DNA of 64,000 bases from Pictodentalium vernedei (GCA_031216915.1 CM062292.1:67816790-67880789); one strand, 5' to 3'. Positions 1-11,192 are shown, numbered from the stretch's first letter. The notes: generated by a model not told the origin, from the sequence alone. Made by a program: numbers and translations.

Positions 1-120
1 AGCTCGTTCCAATGAGGGGTCACATGATATGGTTTTGTTGAAATTTTTTTTGAAAAATTAAAAAAAAATAATATTTAGAATAATAAATTTTGATATCATC
101 TGCATTGGGTTAAGGGTTAA
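1..120. mobile_element. A-beta palindromic TTAA element, right half
   Basis: The window opens at the central GAGCTCGTTCC hairpin of an A-beta copy. The right arm runs through GTCACATGATATGG and ends in GGGTTAAGGGTTAA. The left arm lies outside the window. Termini of CCC...GGG next to TTAA are what piggyBac-type elements use. Confidence 0.8.
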
Positions 121-420
121 GGTCACATATGTCTGCACAATGGCTAATTGTGACAACAACATGGATATAAAGTGATGTCCAACCAATCATTTATACCCAT
201 GATGCCCATTTTAGAGGACTTCTACACCAAGCACTGGTCACTGGGTCCTATTTTACTAGTAAAACAGACCTTGTTTTCCACAGTAAACAAGCACTGCTTC
301 ACTTCACGGGGTTCCCATGGGGTGATTACAGGGATTCTTCTGCGGAGCCCCCTGCCATTGGAAAAAATTGTTTCATAGGAGCTCCAATTGGGAATTTGTT
401 TTGGAAGGAAAAAAACATAC
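118..420 (-). repeat. Family Q interspersed repeat (possible LINE 3-prime end)
   Basis: This matches copies near 2.2, 31.9, 35.5-36.3, 59.4 and 63.7 kb. Read on the minus strand it ends in the same sequence as the SINE tails in this window (GACCTTAAACACCAATAAAT type). SINE tails usually copy the 3-prime end of the LINE that mobilises them, so Q may be that LINE. No reverse-transcriptase motif is visible in it. Confidence 0.5.
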
Positions 421-479
421 AAAGACTGAAGAGATGTTACATTCGAATTGAGCAGAGAACATTAAGAACAATAACTAAG

Positions 480-780
480 AAACAGCATGCATACTACAAA
501 TAAGTTTTGGATGGTTGTAAGGCCTCAGAAAACCAATGTCACCAGTTGTGAATTAAATTTTTGTTTGAGTGAGAACTGAGATTGGGAAATTTAGAGTCAA
601 GAATTGGAAAAAATCATGCCCAAATGTCATTGGGAAGAGGTCACATAAATGGCACCTACAGATACTCCAAAAATCCCTGTATTTGTTTATGACTACTCTT
701 GCTGTGATCATGGTATCTTTGAAACTAGAGAAATGTGAAGCGTGGCATATGCTCCCGACGGTGTCATAACACCATGGTGG
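480..780. repeat. Unclassified repeat shared with 60.5 and 61.7 kb
   Basis: Diverged matches to 60460-60620 (same strand) and 61620-61870 (opposite strand), sharing GGCCTCAGAAAACCAAT and AAATCATGCCCAAATG. No ends or target duplication could be set. Confidence 0.45.
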
Positions 781-1142
781 CTATATTGAATTGGGTAGTT
801 GGAGCAGAATCAAAAGGAAGCATTGTCTTGTCATCCATAAGTAACCCCTAAAATTATGATTTGATGAAATAAGCATAGTTATTGTTGGACAGAAACTAAA
901 AAAGTTAACAAACTTTAACAGATGAATGGACAGACAGACATGGTGAAAACGTAATGCCCCCGACCTCCCCACCCCCGAGAGGATCGGGGTATAAAAATAA
1001 ACTCGCATTATAAATTACCTTTGAAAAATAAATTAACATCTCACCGGTTTATGGTGATCAAGGTTACCTTCAGCACCTGTGGCTATATTACAACCAAAAC
1101 ACGTAATGAACAGGGACAATTTGCATGTTTGACAAACACCAA
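781..1142. repeat. Repeat fragment with GGACAGACAGAC tract
   Basis: A fragment of the class whose 3-prime portion carries GGACAGAC strings followed by a C-rich stretch and GTATAAAAATAA. Similar tracts lie at 7.5, 16.2, 18.6, 20.0, 26.7, 55.0 and 56.6 kb. The remainder of the interval shows nothing recognisable. Confidence 0.4.
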
Positions 1143-1385
1143 TTAACCCTTTACCTAACATGAAAAGCAGACGACACTTGCAAAAATAATTCTTGAATAA
1201 CTAATTTTTTTCATTTTTTGTCTCAAAAACATAGGTTATGACCCCTCGTTGGAACGAGCTCGTTCCAACGAGGGGTCATAACCTATGTTTTTGAGACAAA
1301 AAATGAAAAAAATAATGAAAATTAATTGGCGATTTTTTAGAATAGTGCTGGCCGGTTTTGGCCATTACGTTGGGTAAAGGGTTAA
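1143..1385. mobile_element. A-alpha palindromic TTAA element, whole
   Basis: Starts TTAACCCTTTACCTAAC and ends GGGTAAAGGGTTAA, with a near-perfect central hairpin around the GAGCTC at 1256-1261. The two arms share the inner part (ATAGGTTATGACCCCTCG) but differ towards the ends: one arm carries GAAAAGCAGACGACACTTGC, the other GGCCGGTTTTGGCC. TTAA on both sides fits piggyBac-like transposition. It carries no coding capacity. Confidence 0.88.
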
Positions 1386-1410
1386 TAACAAGTCAATGAT
1401 ATAATGACTG

Positions 1411-1810
1411 GGGGTGCGGTGGTGTTGCGGTAACCGGTTCTCGTCAGATCACCGAAGTTAAGCAACGTCGAGGCCGGTTAATCATTGGATGGGTGACCGT
1501 CTGAGCGATCAATTCGGACTCCCACGTCGTGTCCTTGGGCAAGGTACTTAACCCCAATTGGGGGTACGATGATGTCATGTACTAAGGTGTACTGCACGTC
1601 GATGGCGCGCATATGTTTTCAACCAATCTAACCCTGCCTGTGCTGCAATGCGGAGTTACGATGTTGGGGTGCTGGCAGCTGCTCATCGTTGCTTGGTGGT
1701 TCTCTCCGGGTACTCCGGCTTCCTCCACCCATAAAACTGTCACGGTCATGATTAGCTATTGTGCATAAGTATGTGACCTTAAACACCAATAAATAATAAT
1801 AATAATAATA
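1411..1810 (+). mobile_element. SINE with 5S rRNA-like head
   Basis: The head resembles the internal promoter half of 5S rRNA: ATCACCGAAGTTAAGCAACG, then GGATGGGTGACC. A body follows (GTGTCCTTGGGCAAGG), then a tail GACCTTAAACACCAATAAAT running into an AAT microsatellite. Perfect 12-bp target duplications ATATAATGACTG lie at 1399-1410 and 1811-1822, so this is a full-length retroposed copy. Confidence 0.92.
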
Positions 1811-1834
1811 ATATAATGACTGATACAATGCCAG

Positions 1835-2065
1835 AACATTACAGTACAAGTCAAAATAAGCTGTAGCTGTAGCATAATTGTAATAAACTAAGTATACTGC
1901 TTTTCCTGTACTGATAAAATAAGAATCTGACATAATTTTCTGGAATGCACTCAGGGAGAGCTTTCCAGAAAATGATGTCAACTTCTGGTCTTATCAGTGT
2001 AGGAAGAGAAAGATGCATAGTTTATAGTGGTTATCCTACAACTTATTTTGACTTGTACTGTATTT
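1835..2065. repeat. Imperfect palindrome related to 46.8 kb
   Basis: Outer arms ACAGTACAAGTCAAAATAAG and its complement near 2040-2060 pair, with a centre near 1950 (GAGAGCTTTCCAGAAAATGATGTCA). The inner part matches the palindrome at 46733-46912. No clear target duplication. Confidence 0.55.
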
Positions 2066-2165
2066 CTTATATGTAATCCCTGCTTACTATTTTGCAATTC
2101 AACAGCATATCTAATTTTAGTATGCTTCACCAAATTCTTCACTTTTTATCATTTATTGGAAAGCT

Positions 2166-2530
2166 ATTTATTTATATATTTATTTATTGGTGTTAAAGGT
2201 CACACATATTTCTGCACAATTGCTAATCATGACCACAACATGGAGAGAAAGCCAAGTTTAATCAATCGTCTGTACCCATGTTGCCCATTTTAGAGGACTT
2301 CTACCCCAAGCATTGGTGACTGGGTCCTATTTTAGCAGTAAAACCAAGCTTGTTTATCAGCCAATCGTTTATACCTTTGCTTCCTACTTTAGAGGACTTG
2401 CACCCCAGGCATTGGTTCTGGGCCCTATTTACCAGTAAGCAGGATTTGTTTACTGCAGTGAACAAGCACTGCTCCACTTCTCGGGGTTCTCACGAGAATA
2501 ATGTGAAGAGAAGATATCGATCAGATCTAC
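2166..2530 (-). repeat. Family Q copy with internal duplication
   Basis: Begins with TTTATTTATTGGTGTTAAAGG, the complement of the shared SINE/LINE tail. About 115-130 bp of the body is duplicated in tandem: CCCATTTTAGAGGACTT near 2284 recurs near 2383. Confidence 0.5.
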
Positions 2531-2662
2531 AAAAACATGTAACAAGTGTATGAAAATTGATAGTATAACATACTATAGAAGTGGTGCATGGAGTTTGGGG
2601 ACACGCTGAATGTGATTGAAAGATATTACATATTCTTTGCCTCTCATGGTCACAGGTGGACT

Positions 2663-2964
2663 TTAACTGGTTGAGTGCTAGAAGCCACTCTCAGGGCTCT
2701 ACTGAAAAGTGTTGAAAGCCACTTTAGTGGCTTTACACAGTAAGCATTACTTTGTTATCTGTGCAGTAGTAGAAAAAAAAACCGTTCAAATAAAATTGCT
2801 TTGTTACAATTTATTGGAGAGTGCCAAGCAGCACTCTCCAATAAATTGTAACAGAACAATTATTTATGAACAAAATCTTGCTAAACTAAGGCTCCCCTTT
2901 CTGGCATTAAAATTACTCGTACACAAATCACTTTTGAAAAATAATTTAACACTCTACCAGTTAA
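2663..2964. mobile_element. Family C palindromic TTAA element
   Basis: Starts TTAACTGGTTGAGTGCT and ends CACTCTACCAGTTAA. The central hairpin arms are TTACAATTTATTGGAGAGTG and its complement, around 2825. The right TTAA is shared with the A element that follows. Confidence 0.82.
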
Positions 2965-3200
2965 CCCTTTACCTAACATGAAAAGCAGACGACACTTGCA
3001 CGCAAAATTCTTGAATAACTAATTTTTTTCATTTTTGTCTCAAAACATAGGTTATGATCTATTGGAATGAGCTCGTTCCAAAGAAGGGTCATAACCTATG
3101 TTTTTGAGACAAAACATGAAAAAAATAATGAAAATTAATTGGCGACTTCTGTGAATACAGCGCTGGTCGGTTTTGGCCATTACATTGGGTAAAGGGTTAA
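2961..3200. mobile_element. A-alpha element abutting a family C element
   Basis: Starts TTAACCCTTTACCTAAC on the very TTAA that ends family C, and ends GGGTAAAGGGTTAA. The central hairpin is slightly diverged (ATGAGCTCGTTCC). Confidence 0.85.
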
Positions 3201-3593
3201 AAAAAAATATTTCTGTGTTAGAATGGATCAGTTAAGACACATCAGTGTTTATGTTGAGTAACAGAGCTGTACTCTTTTTCAAGTGAACTCAAATTTGGAT
3301 TTATCAAAACATTAGTTTATTGGCGTCTTATTTTGTGTGACAAAAATCAATTTCTTAAATGCACATGTGTACAATCAATCTGTGATGTTTTTGGTGGGAT
3401 AACATCAAACAGAATGTTATTTCCTTTTGATGTTGAATGTAATTTTATAGAATTTACACATATTCAAACATTTCAATCAAGAGACATACAGAAATGACTC
3501 AAACCATGCACCTATTCTATGATTTTGTAGAATGCAGATTTAATTTATTAATTTTATATGGATTGGCAAGCAACTTATACAGCTTAACCCTTT
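3201..3593. other. No recognised feature
   Basis: AT-rich sequence without an identifiable gene or repeat. Confidence 0.4.
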
Positions 3594-3822
3594 ACCCAAC
3601 GAATCGCCCGCATCCTCCCGCGTAATATGCAAATTCAGCAGTTGAAAAAATATTATTTTAAAAAAAATTTCAACAAAACCATATCATGTGACCCCTCGTT
3701 GGAACGAGCTCGACGAGCTCGTTCCAACGAAGTGTCACATGATATGGTTTTGTTAAAATTTTTTAAAAAATGATATTTAAAATAATAAATTTTGATATCG
3801 TCTGTGTTGGGTAAAGGGTTAA
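3594..3822. mobile_element. A-beta element, whole
   Basis: Starts TTAACCCTTTACCCAACG and ends GTTGGGTAAAGGGTTAA. A-beta differs from A-alpha outside the innermost hairpin: its arm reads CAACAAAACCATATCATGTG before GACCCCTCGTTGG. Confidence 0.86.
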
Positions 3823-3879
3823 AGAAATTAGAGCCTCTCTTTGACCCAATGGCATGGGTATGTGGGATAAGCTCCAAAG

Positions 3880-4430
3880 CGGCAACTTTGTGACCAAGCT
3901 CTTTTCGAATACTATGAAAAGACCTTGGAATAAAGGGCTTGTATCATAACTCATCGGCAGGTTACACCATATCGCATGGTGGTAACCCACAGGAAAAAGA
4001 TGAAGTGATGCTTTGCTGCCTTCTTTCTCAGTTTTCACTGCACCAGTCAAGATGTTTAAGTCTTAACCCTTTACCCAACATAATGGCCAAAACGGCCAGT
4101 GCTATTCACAAAAATCGCCAGTTAATTTTCATTATTTTTTCATTTTTGTCTCAAAAACATAGGTTATGACCCCTCTTTGGAACGAGTTTGCCGAGATCGT
4201 TCCAATGAGTGGTCATAACCTATGTTTTTGGGACAAAAAATGAAAATTGTTTAGTTATTCAAGAATTTTGTTTGCAAGTATCGTCTGCTTTTCATGTTAG
4301 GTAAAGGGTTAATGCGAATTCTGTCAAAATAGATAGCAACAACTAACACATAATCTTGCCCAGGCAAGATCATGCCTAAGTTATTGCTATATATTTTGGC
4401 AAAATTTTTTTCGAAATGGAAGCATCATAG
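3880..4430. repeat. Family I repeat, split by an A-alpha element
   Basis: Matches 12740-13010, 23125-23400 and 33040-33960. Shared blocks include GTAACCCACAGGAAA-like and TAGCAACAACTAACACATAA with a small GATCTTGC hairpin. It is interrupted at a TTAA by the element at 4063-4312; the intact form is seen at 23125-23400. Confidence 0.6.
4063..4312. mobile_element. A-alpha element inside family I
   Basis: TTAACCCTTTACCCAACAT ... GTTAGGTAAAGGGTTAA around a diverged hairpin. The host sequence on either side joins into a normal family I copy. Confidence 0.86.
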
Positions 4431-4955
4431 AATCAACATTTTTTTAAACAGCTATTTTGCTTCATTCTTTCTTCTAAATCACAACTTATTACCTCTCACT
4501 GTAACAAGCTTGTTACAGTAAGAGATAAAAAGATATGATTTTGAAGAAAAAGTGATACATAGACAAAACTCCAATAAGGGAGGGAATTCATGAAACATCA
4601 TGCCATTCTTTCATATGTGGATGCAATGCTCTACCTTTGAGTGAAGACAGTCACCAAAGATTGTCAATTCTTTCTGGCAAACCTTGCAAGATTAGCAATT
4701 TAATCAGGTTATGTTGCATTGCTTTGTCGTAACCTGTACTTTGTTCATAAATTTTACAACTTACATAACCTCCATGAAACCTAAACAATTGTTCACAAGT
4801 TATTTCCAGGCCGGTATGAAGGGATCTTTAGATTACACTGTGTCTTTCTGTGCAGTGCACAGGGGACAGAACTGAGACTTTTCCCGAGAAAGGATCAAGA
4901 TCAACGGAAAGTTTTTTAACTTTCATCCTGACAGACTAATATTTCAGCTACATCA
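4431..4955. other. Unassigned, with one small hairpin
   Basis: A short hairpin TCACTGTAACAAGCTTGTTA lies near 4496-4515. Otherwise nothing recognised. Confidence 0.35.
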
Positions 4956-5183
4956 TTAACCCTTTACCCAACAAAGAGAATATCAAAATTTATTATTTTG
5001 ATTACTATTTTTAAAGAATTTAAATAAAAAATTTCAACATAACCATATCATGTGACCCCTCATTGGAACGAGCTCGAAGATGATATAGTTTTATTGAAAT
5101 ATTTTTAAAAATTAATTTTTTACAACTGCTCAGTTTACAAATTACGCAGACAGATGTGGGTGATTTGTTAGGTAAAGGGTTAA
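4956..5183. mobile_element. A-beta element with reduced centre
   Basis: TTAACCCTTTACCCAACA ... GTTAGGTAAAGGGTTAA. The second half of the central hairpin is missing after GGAACGAGCTCG, so the copy is no longer a full palindrome. Confidence 0.78.
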
Positions 5184-5236
5184 GGCATGCCATTAATGAA
5201 GCCGTACCTTAATAATGTACTTGGAATCATCTGAAC

Positions 5237-5254
5237 CCCCCCCCCCCCCCCTCC
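5237..5254. repeat. Poly-C tract
   Basis: An almost pure run of C. Similar runs occur near 18655 and 57290 on this strand, with poly-G near 36275, 36918 and 43485. Confidence 0.9.
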
Positions 5255-5459
5255 CACAATGTCCATGCCAATATGACAGTGAAATCAGCCCCTCTAATCC
5301 ATCTACTCCTAGTGTAGTGCAAAGGAAAAGACTGACTGTGAAAGATTCTGCACTTTGGGATGCGATGTGCTTCCCATAAGTGGATGGATGTTGATGTTTT
5401 GATTTCTCGTATGCGTACTGCCCGTAGTGGACTGGTGGCTGCTTGGCTGGTCTACCTTC

Positions 5460-6178
5460 CTACTTCTTGTGTTTCCTCCATTTCTTCTTTGGAGGTGGAG
5501 GAGGCGATTCCTTGATTATTGGCGATGGCGATGGAGGTTGCGGTACCATCCTTTCTTGTACTAGTGCGACGTTGGCTTTTAGTTCTACTAGCTCTTTATC
5601 CAAGGACTCTTTTGTTGGTGCTGGCTCTTCTTCCTCAGAGCCCACGATCTGGTTTTCCAGTTTGTGGGCAAGCTTGCTTATTTCTTCGTAGTCTTCCACC
5701 TCAGTGTGGGGGTCCAAGCTTGAGATGGAACTGGAGGTGGAGGCATTTGATGACTGGGTGGTATCTGGTGCTGCTCTTTCCATCTGGATGGGGAAGTGGA
5801 CTTCCATTTCCTCTTCCTTCTCTTTCCGGCTTTCTTCAGACTTTCTTCTCCAAGCCTCTAGGTGCTTGGCATCCCAGCACTTAGTGGATGGGCTTTTCTT
5901 CTTCCTCTTGCACTTGGCCTTTTCAGGGTCCTCTGGGTGTGGACCAGAGCCTGATTGGGCTAAGGTACTACCACTCCCCAGAGGGGCCGATGGTCTGGCT
6001 GGTTCCTTGTTGGAGCCATTCCAGGTGGTATTGGAAAGTCCAATATCACCTGGCAGGTATCACCAGAAACATTCAGACATGCTAGCATGTCAGATAGCTT
6101 CTGTGGTAGTTTCATTTTGCTGTGATTAGTGGTGCTAACAGAGAATCCAGTTGAGCGTCCGAACAGATCGACAGTCAA
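5460..6178 (-). pseudogene. Unassigned coding-like remnant, broken
   Basis: Minus-strand translation has natural protein composition, unlike the rest of the window. The N-terminal part includes KMKLPQKLSDMLACL. Then comes a basic stretch (KCKRKKK) and a charged, probably helical stretch (WDAKHLEAWRRKSEE). After a Ser-rich region there is an acidic segment and a Pro-rich, Lys-rich end (PPPPPKKKWRKHKK). I do not recognise the family. It is not open in one frame throughout. It could be a remnant of a retroelement structural protein, a retrocopy, or part of a host exon; I cannot decide. No promoter, splice pattern or poly-A tail supports a live gene. Confidence 0.4.
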
Positions 6179-6560
6179 ATGATGATGATAAAAGGAAAAG
6201 ACTGAGACTCATGAGAAACTTATGACTCATTTTTCTTGAGATTGTATGCTATCACTCTTTGAAAAGGCTCAGAAAGATCTTTCCAACAGTGCTTAACATC
6301 ACAGTCTTTCATTGCCATTAAAAGTGTTAATGTCAGTATAAAAAGGATTATGGTAATAGAAGTTTAACTGGTTGAGTGCTAGAAGCCACTATCAGGACTC
6401 TATTGAAAAATGCTAGAAGCCACTTTAGAAGATTTCCACTGGATGCATTAGCTTGTTGTTTGTTCAGCAACAGAAGAGAAAAAAATAAATAAAATTGTTT
6501 GGTTACAATTTATTGGAGAGTGCAAACAGGTACTCTCCAATAAATCATAACACATTTATG

Positions 6561-7000
6561 CAGGCCTGGCATTTTCAGGAGAGCGATTTATTCGCTCGCC
6601 TTCTGCTCGCCTTAAAAAAAATTAAGGCGGGTGAAAACTGGCCCTCCTGGTCATAGAAAATAATAATGATTAACATAACAGCCTATTCCTAAACACCCAT
6701 CTCTTTTCAGATCTCTGCTATGTTAATGGCCTCTGTAAGATGGCCACACTGACCCACCCACACCTCCGGGCCTTGCCGAGGCCTGGAGGTGTGGGAGGGA
6801 CAGTGTAGCCGTCTCACAGAGACTACCCTGTTAGCAGCACCAAATAAAATGTCAAAGCCCTCTAGGCACCATTCATTAATAGTAAAACTTCATTTTGTCA
6901 CTTTTAGCTTTTGTAAGCTTGAGGAGAGCTAATCGCTCCCCCAGGCCATGCGAGGGGAGTGATTTTTAGCCCTTCTGCATTTTTAAGAATGCCAGGCCTG
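6561..7000. mobile_element. Family T palindromic element with 6-bp target duplication
   Basis: Ends CAGGCCTGGCATT ... AATGCCAGGCCTG. Perfect 6-bp duplications TTTATG lie at 6555-6560 and 7001-7006. The family C copy at 2663-2964 shows the empty site (ATTTATGAACAAAATCTTG). The central hairpin is CACCTCCGGGCCTTG and its complement near 6762-6790. The second copy is at 53705-54126. Confidence 0.9.
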
Positions 7001-7093
7001 TTTATGAACAAAATCTTGCTATTTACTAAGGCTATTCTTGCCGGTAGATTGGTATCTTTGAAAAAAATATCCATGCTCACCTTTGATAAACAA

Positions 7094-7455
7094 GCAATAT
7101 TTTTCAAGTTATCGAATGCCAAAGGGATTGGAGAAATTTTCAATTTGAAGGATAAAGGGTTAATATCTCAGGATCAAAATAACAGATTTACACCAAAAAC
7201 TATACAGCTCAGTACATCAAAAACCTGAACACAAATATAAAGTAACTTGACAATCCAAGCAATATTTTTCAAGTTATCGAATGCCAAAGGGATTGGAGGA
7301 ATTTTCAAGTTGAAGGATAAAGGGTTAATATCTTGGGATCAAATCATCAGATTTACACCAAAAACTATACAGCTCAGCAAATCAGTAACCTGAACACAAA
7401 TATAAAGTAACTAGACAATCCAAGCAATATTTTTCAAGTTATCGAATGCCAAAGA
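7094..7455. repeat. 165-bp tandem repeat, about 2.2 copies
   Basis: GCAATATTTTTCAAGTTATC recurs at 7094, 7259 and 7424, giving a 165-bp period, and runs into a GGACAGACGG tract ending near 7540. Confidence 0.85.
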
Positions 7456-7626
7456 AATGGATACGGACGCCGGATGGACAGACAGACGGATGGACAGACG
7501 TATGGACAGATGGACAGACGGACGGACAAAGGATGGACGAACGACGGATGGTCACCCCGGATGCCGGCATTATGTGTACCATACATAGTATGGGTACACA
7601 TAATAATTTAGCACTCAACCAGTTAA

Positions 7627-8230
7627 CAAATGAATACAAAGTTTGAGTCAAGAAAACCTTCTTCAGGTTATTTGTCTTAAGTCCAGCTATGTGAGCAAAC
7701 AAAAAATTGATCCCCCTATTTTTTACAGCAAATGATAAGAGAATGAAGCCATTTGACCTGTTTGAACAGGCTTGGACTGGAGCACTAATTTTGATCACAT
7801 CTCTATAAAAGCAAACAAGTTCAATACAGTGGTCAGAGTATCAATTCTACAATATCACAGCCATTTTCTTCTTGCCACTACTGATCAATAAAAGTTATAG
7901 ATGATAAAATCAATTGGACCTGTTATCTCGATGAATTCAAAGAGTTCTTCATCTTGACATAGTACCAATGTGAGTCTGGCCTGTTTGAATATTTCATGAG
8001 AATCAATTCAGGAAGTGAAAAACAAACACAAATCTCCTGCTTCGGGAACTTTCATTACATTCACCTAGGTTAGTAACATTAACCATCAAGTCCCCATACA
8101 GCCACAAGCTGCCCCCTTTATATTACTGTGAAAAAATTGTCCCAAGTGATTCTTCCTTGAGAATTCTACTTGCAAGTGGCTATTAATTGAAAATAGAATA
8201 GGTTTTCATTTTTGGAATTCACTAAAAAAA
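7627..8230. other. No recognised feature
   Basis: Unassigned AT-rich sequence. Only short ORFs without recognisable domains. Confidence 0.35.
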
Positions 8231-8232
8231 AA

Positions 8233-9225
8233 ACAAGAGGCCCCAGGGGGCCTGAGGGCGCCCACCTGACATGGTAGCCTAAATATCAACCCAGAGATTT
8301 TATTTCAACAAGTTGCATCTGCTCCTCCTAAGAAAAGCTTATACCAAATATCCAAAGATTCTGACCAGTGGATCTAAAAAAAAAAGAAGATTTTTAAAGG
8401 ATATTCCTCATATTGAACTAAGTTATAATTCGGGCTCCCACAGGGTGCCCATATATGAACCCAGGGACTTGGCTTTAACAAACTTGAATCTCACCCCCCT
8501 AAGGATGCTGAACACCAAATATTAAAACATTCCGACAGCTGGATCTGAAGAAGAAGATTTTTGAAGAAAATTCCTCATTTTGAACTAAGTTATCATTCAG
8601 GCTACCACCGTGAGCCCAAATATGAACCCAGGGACTTGGCTTGAACAAACTTGAATCTCACCCCCCTAAGCATGGTGCATACCCAATATCAAAAGATTCT
8701 GCCTGCTGGATCTTGAAAGAAGATTTTTTAAGAAATTTGCCTGAAATGCACTGAGTTCGAATTTGGGCTTCTATAGTGAGCCCAAATATGAATGCAGGGG
8801 GTCGATTTGAACAAACTTGAATCAGATCCACCCCACAATGTTGAATACCAAATATCAAAAGATTCTGCCTGCTGGATCTGGAGAAGAAGATTTTTTAAGA
8901 AATTTACCTGAAATGCACTAAGTTCGAATTCGAGCTTCTATATTGAGCCCAAATATGAATCTAGGAAGCCAATTTGAACAAACTTGAATCAGATCCACCC
9001 CACAATGTTGCATCCCAAATATCAAAAGATTCTGCCTGCTGGATCTTGAGAAGATTTTTAAAGAAATTTGCCTGAAATGCACTAAGTTCGAAATCGGGCT
9101 CCTATACTGATCCCAAATATGAACCCTGGGGCCGATTTGAACAAACTTGAATCAGATCCACCCCAGAATGTTGCATATCAAATATCAAAAGATTCTGCCT
9201 GCTGGATCTGGAGAAGAAGATTAAT
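8233..9225. repeat. 165-bp tandem repeat opening with AAGAGGCCCC
   Basis: AACAAACTTGAATC recurs at about 8478, 8644, 8809, 8977 and 9139, a period of 162-168 bp. The array opens with ACAAGAGGCCCCAGGGGGCC, an opening common in lophotrochozoan dispersed repeats. The same unit makes a second array at 32040-32660. Confidence 0.85.
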
Positions 9226-9366
9226 TTGTCTACCCCCAAATAATGAAAATGGACTCTTCCCATTGCTGCCATTGAACTGATATGGAAGATACAACTAGGG
9301 TTCAAAGAGGTAAGCTGAGTTTGAATAATACTGACTGGTTTTGGTAATTACGTTGGGTAAACAGTT
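9218..9366. repeat. Fragments of families G and A
   Basis: TTTGTCTACCCCCAAATAAT and GAACTGATATGGAAGATAC match family G (56.9 and 63.0 kb). Then GGTTTTGGTAATTACGTTGG matches the terminal arm of A-alpha. Confidence 0.55.
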
Positions 9367-9528
9367 GATTTAGATAGTCGCACTTTCTGGCTATAAAAAA
9401 TTGGTAACTGCCTTATCACAGACTACTTGAAAGCATACACTGACAATTAAAGGCTGTAAGTTGACTACATGTTGTTACATAGGGTGCCAAAGTCAAGGAA
9501 CTACTGAAAATACAAATACAGTGGAGCC

Positions 9529-9947
9529 CACTTAATTGGATATCTCTTAACTGAATAACACAGTTAATTGAATATAATTTCCCAACACAAAACCACTTTC
9601 CATACCTCCATACACATTTGACCTGTTAATTTAATATAGGTTAAGGAATAAACTCCTGTTAATTGAATAGAAAAATTTTGTAGCCTGTCGACAAATTACC
9701 CTGACTCATCCCAGTTTTCCTTTGTTTATAGACCTATTTGGCCTCAGTATATCCAATACAGGAATTTAATCTATTATATCTTGTTTGACTGAGCTCATGG
9801 AGCACTGTCAAACAAGATATAATAGAATAAATGCTAAGTTTATCTCCAGAATACAGGAAGGTGACACAATCTCTGTTAATTGAATATTCCTGTTAATTGA
9901 ATAATTTTCATGGGTAAAGTGGCCATTCAATTAACAGGATTCCACTG
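9529..9947. mobile_element. Family B palindromic element
   Basis: Ends CAGTGGAGCCCACTTAATTG ... CAGGATTCCACTG. The centre is a hairpin around GAGCTC near 9795, with arms AATCTATTATATCTTGTTTG and complement. Other copies show TA duplications, as in mariner/pogo elements. Here the right TA is not preserved. Confidence 0.75.
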
Positions 9948-10006
9948 ATTTGGGTTGTGGAAATTTTTTTTAAGTGAATTCCAAAGAAAACATATTCTAT
10001 TTTTTT

Positions 10007-10405
10007 GTTTGTTTTTTATTAGGGTTTAAAGACACATTAAAAGCCAGGGTCATATCATACCGGTGAGTTTTACGGGTGGAGGAAGCGGGAGTACCCGGAG
10101 AGAACCACCGAGCAACGACAAGCAGCTGTCAGCTCTCCAACATCATAACTCTAAACTCCACTGCGGCACAGGCACGGTTAGATTGGTTGAAGACATGCGC
10201 ACCTTCGACATGCAGTATGCCTTAGTACACAGCGTCATCGTGCCCCCATATAGGCAATCATGGTTAAGTGCCTTGCCGAAGGACGCTACGCGGGAGCGTG
10301 AATCAGTTGCTGAAATGGTCACCCATACAACTACTAACCGCGCTTGACGTTGCTTAACTTCGGTGATCTGATTAGAACCGGTTACCGCGACGCCACTGCG
10401 CCCAC
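10007..10405 (-). mobile_element. SINE with 5S rRNA-like head
   Basis: On the minus strand: ATCACCGAAGTTAAGCAACG head, body, then a tail of the TTAATGTGTCTTTAAACCCTAA type. A 12-bp direct repeat ATTCTATTTTTT is present near 9994 and 10406. Confidence 0.88.
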
Positions 10406-10519
10406 ATTCTATTTTTTAATTAATAGCTTGTTTTGTAGGATGTATTTATTTTGACAGTGTTTTTACTGCAGCCAACAAAGATATAGAAGCACTGTTAAGT
10501 CATCTGCATCTGTGTACAG

Positions 10520-10827
10520 TTAAAACTAGAAGTCCTGTTACGAACTATGCGCTTATCTAGGCTTAATTGCGTGTAGGAATTGCGTGCAATTGCCATATCG
10601 AATGGCATCCAAAGCACAGCAGGTTCTCCTAGTTACTCATAGCAAATACAGGCAATATTTCAACCAATGGACCTCCAGGTAACCTGGAGGTCCATTGGCT
10701 GAAACATTGCTTGTGCACAGGCCATATGTACAGAATTTGATAGCCTTACTATGGTCATAATGTGTAGACTAATGTGCAGATCAACGTGCTATTTGTGCAC
10801 ATTTCCGGACAGGACTTCTAGTTTTAA
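10520..10827. mobile_element. Family K palindromic TTAA element
   Basis: TTAA then AACTAGAAGTCCTGT at the left; ACAGGACTTCTAGTT then TTAA at the right. The central perfect hairpin is AATGGACCTCCAGG and complement near 10661-10690. Single copy in the window. Confidence 0.75.
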
Positions 10828-11192
10828 ATGTACATGAACATAGGGTAGTTATTAACTCAAAATTAATCTGCGGACCTGACGGCTGACATTTGACTCGATG
10901 TAATTCAATGGATAGTTACAAACACCCTGTCTCAAATGCCTGGAGAAACAGAAGGCATCCTCTTGTTAATTCATTGAAAGATAGTTGTTATTCACTGCAT
11001 TTACATCTTTAATATGATAATCCATCAATGTCGGCAATTATTCATCGATTCATTTTAATGATGACATTATTGTAAAAAAAAACATTCCCCCCATCATTGT
11101 TTGGCCATGTGTTTGTATGTGATTACTGACCCTATAAAAACTTGATTCCCAAAGGAAGCTACCAGTAACTGGTATATTTAACTCTTTCCTTG

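Larger units (their letters stand above)
6363..7626. mobile_element. Family C element with nested insertions
   Basis: Left end TTAACTGGTTGAGTGCTAG; right end GCACTCAACCAGTTAA. The central hairpin is at 6508-6548 (TTACAATTTATTGGAGAGTG arm). It is swollen to 1.26 kb by a family T element at 6561-7000, a 165-bp tandem repeat and a GGACAGACGG tract. Confidence 0.75.

Noticed and set aside
1411-1530. Possible functional 5S rRNA gene
   Set aside because: Only the promoter-like half is 5S-like; it continues into a SINE body with target duplications, and several other copies exist.
5704-6129. Plus-strand open frame of 141 codons
   Set aside because: Antisense to the minus-strand coding-like remnant, whose composition is more protein-like.
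7439-7798. Open frame across the GGACAGACGG tract
   Set aside because: Simple-sequence translation (VCPSV-type repeats), no gene.
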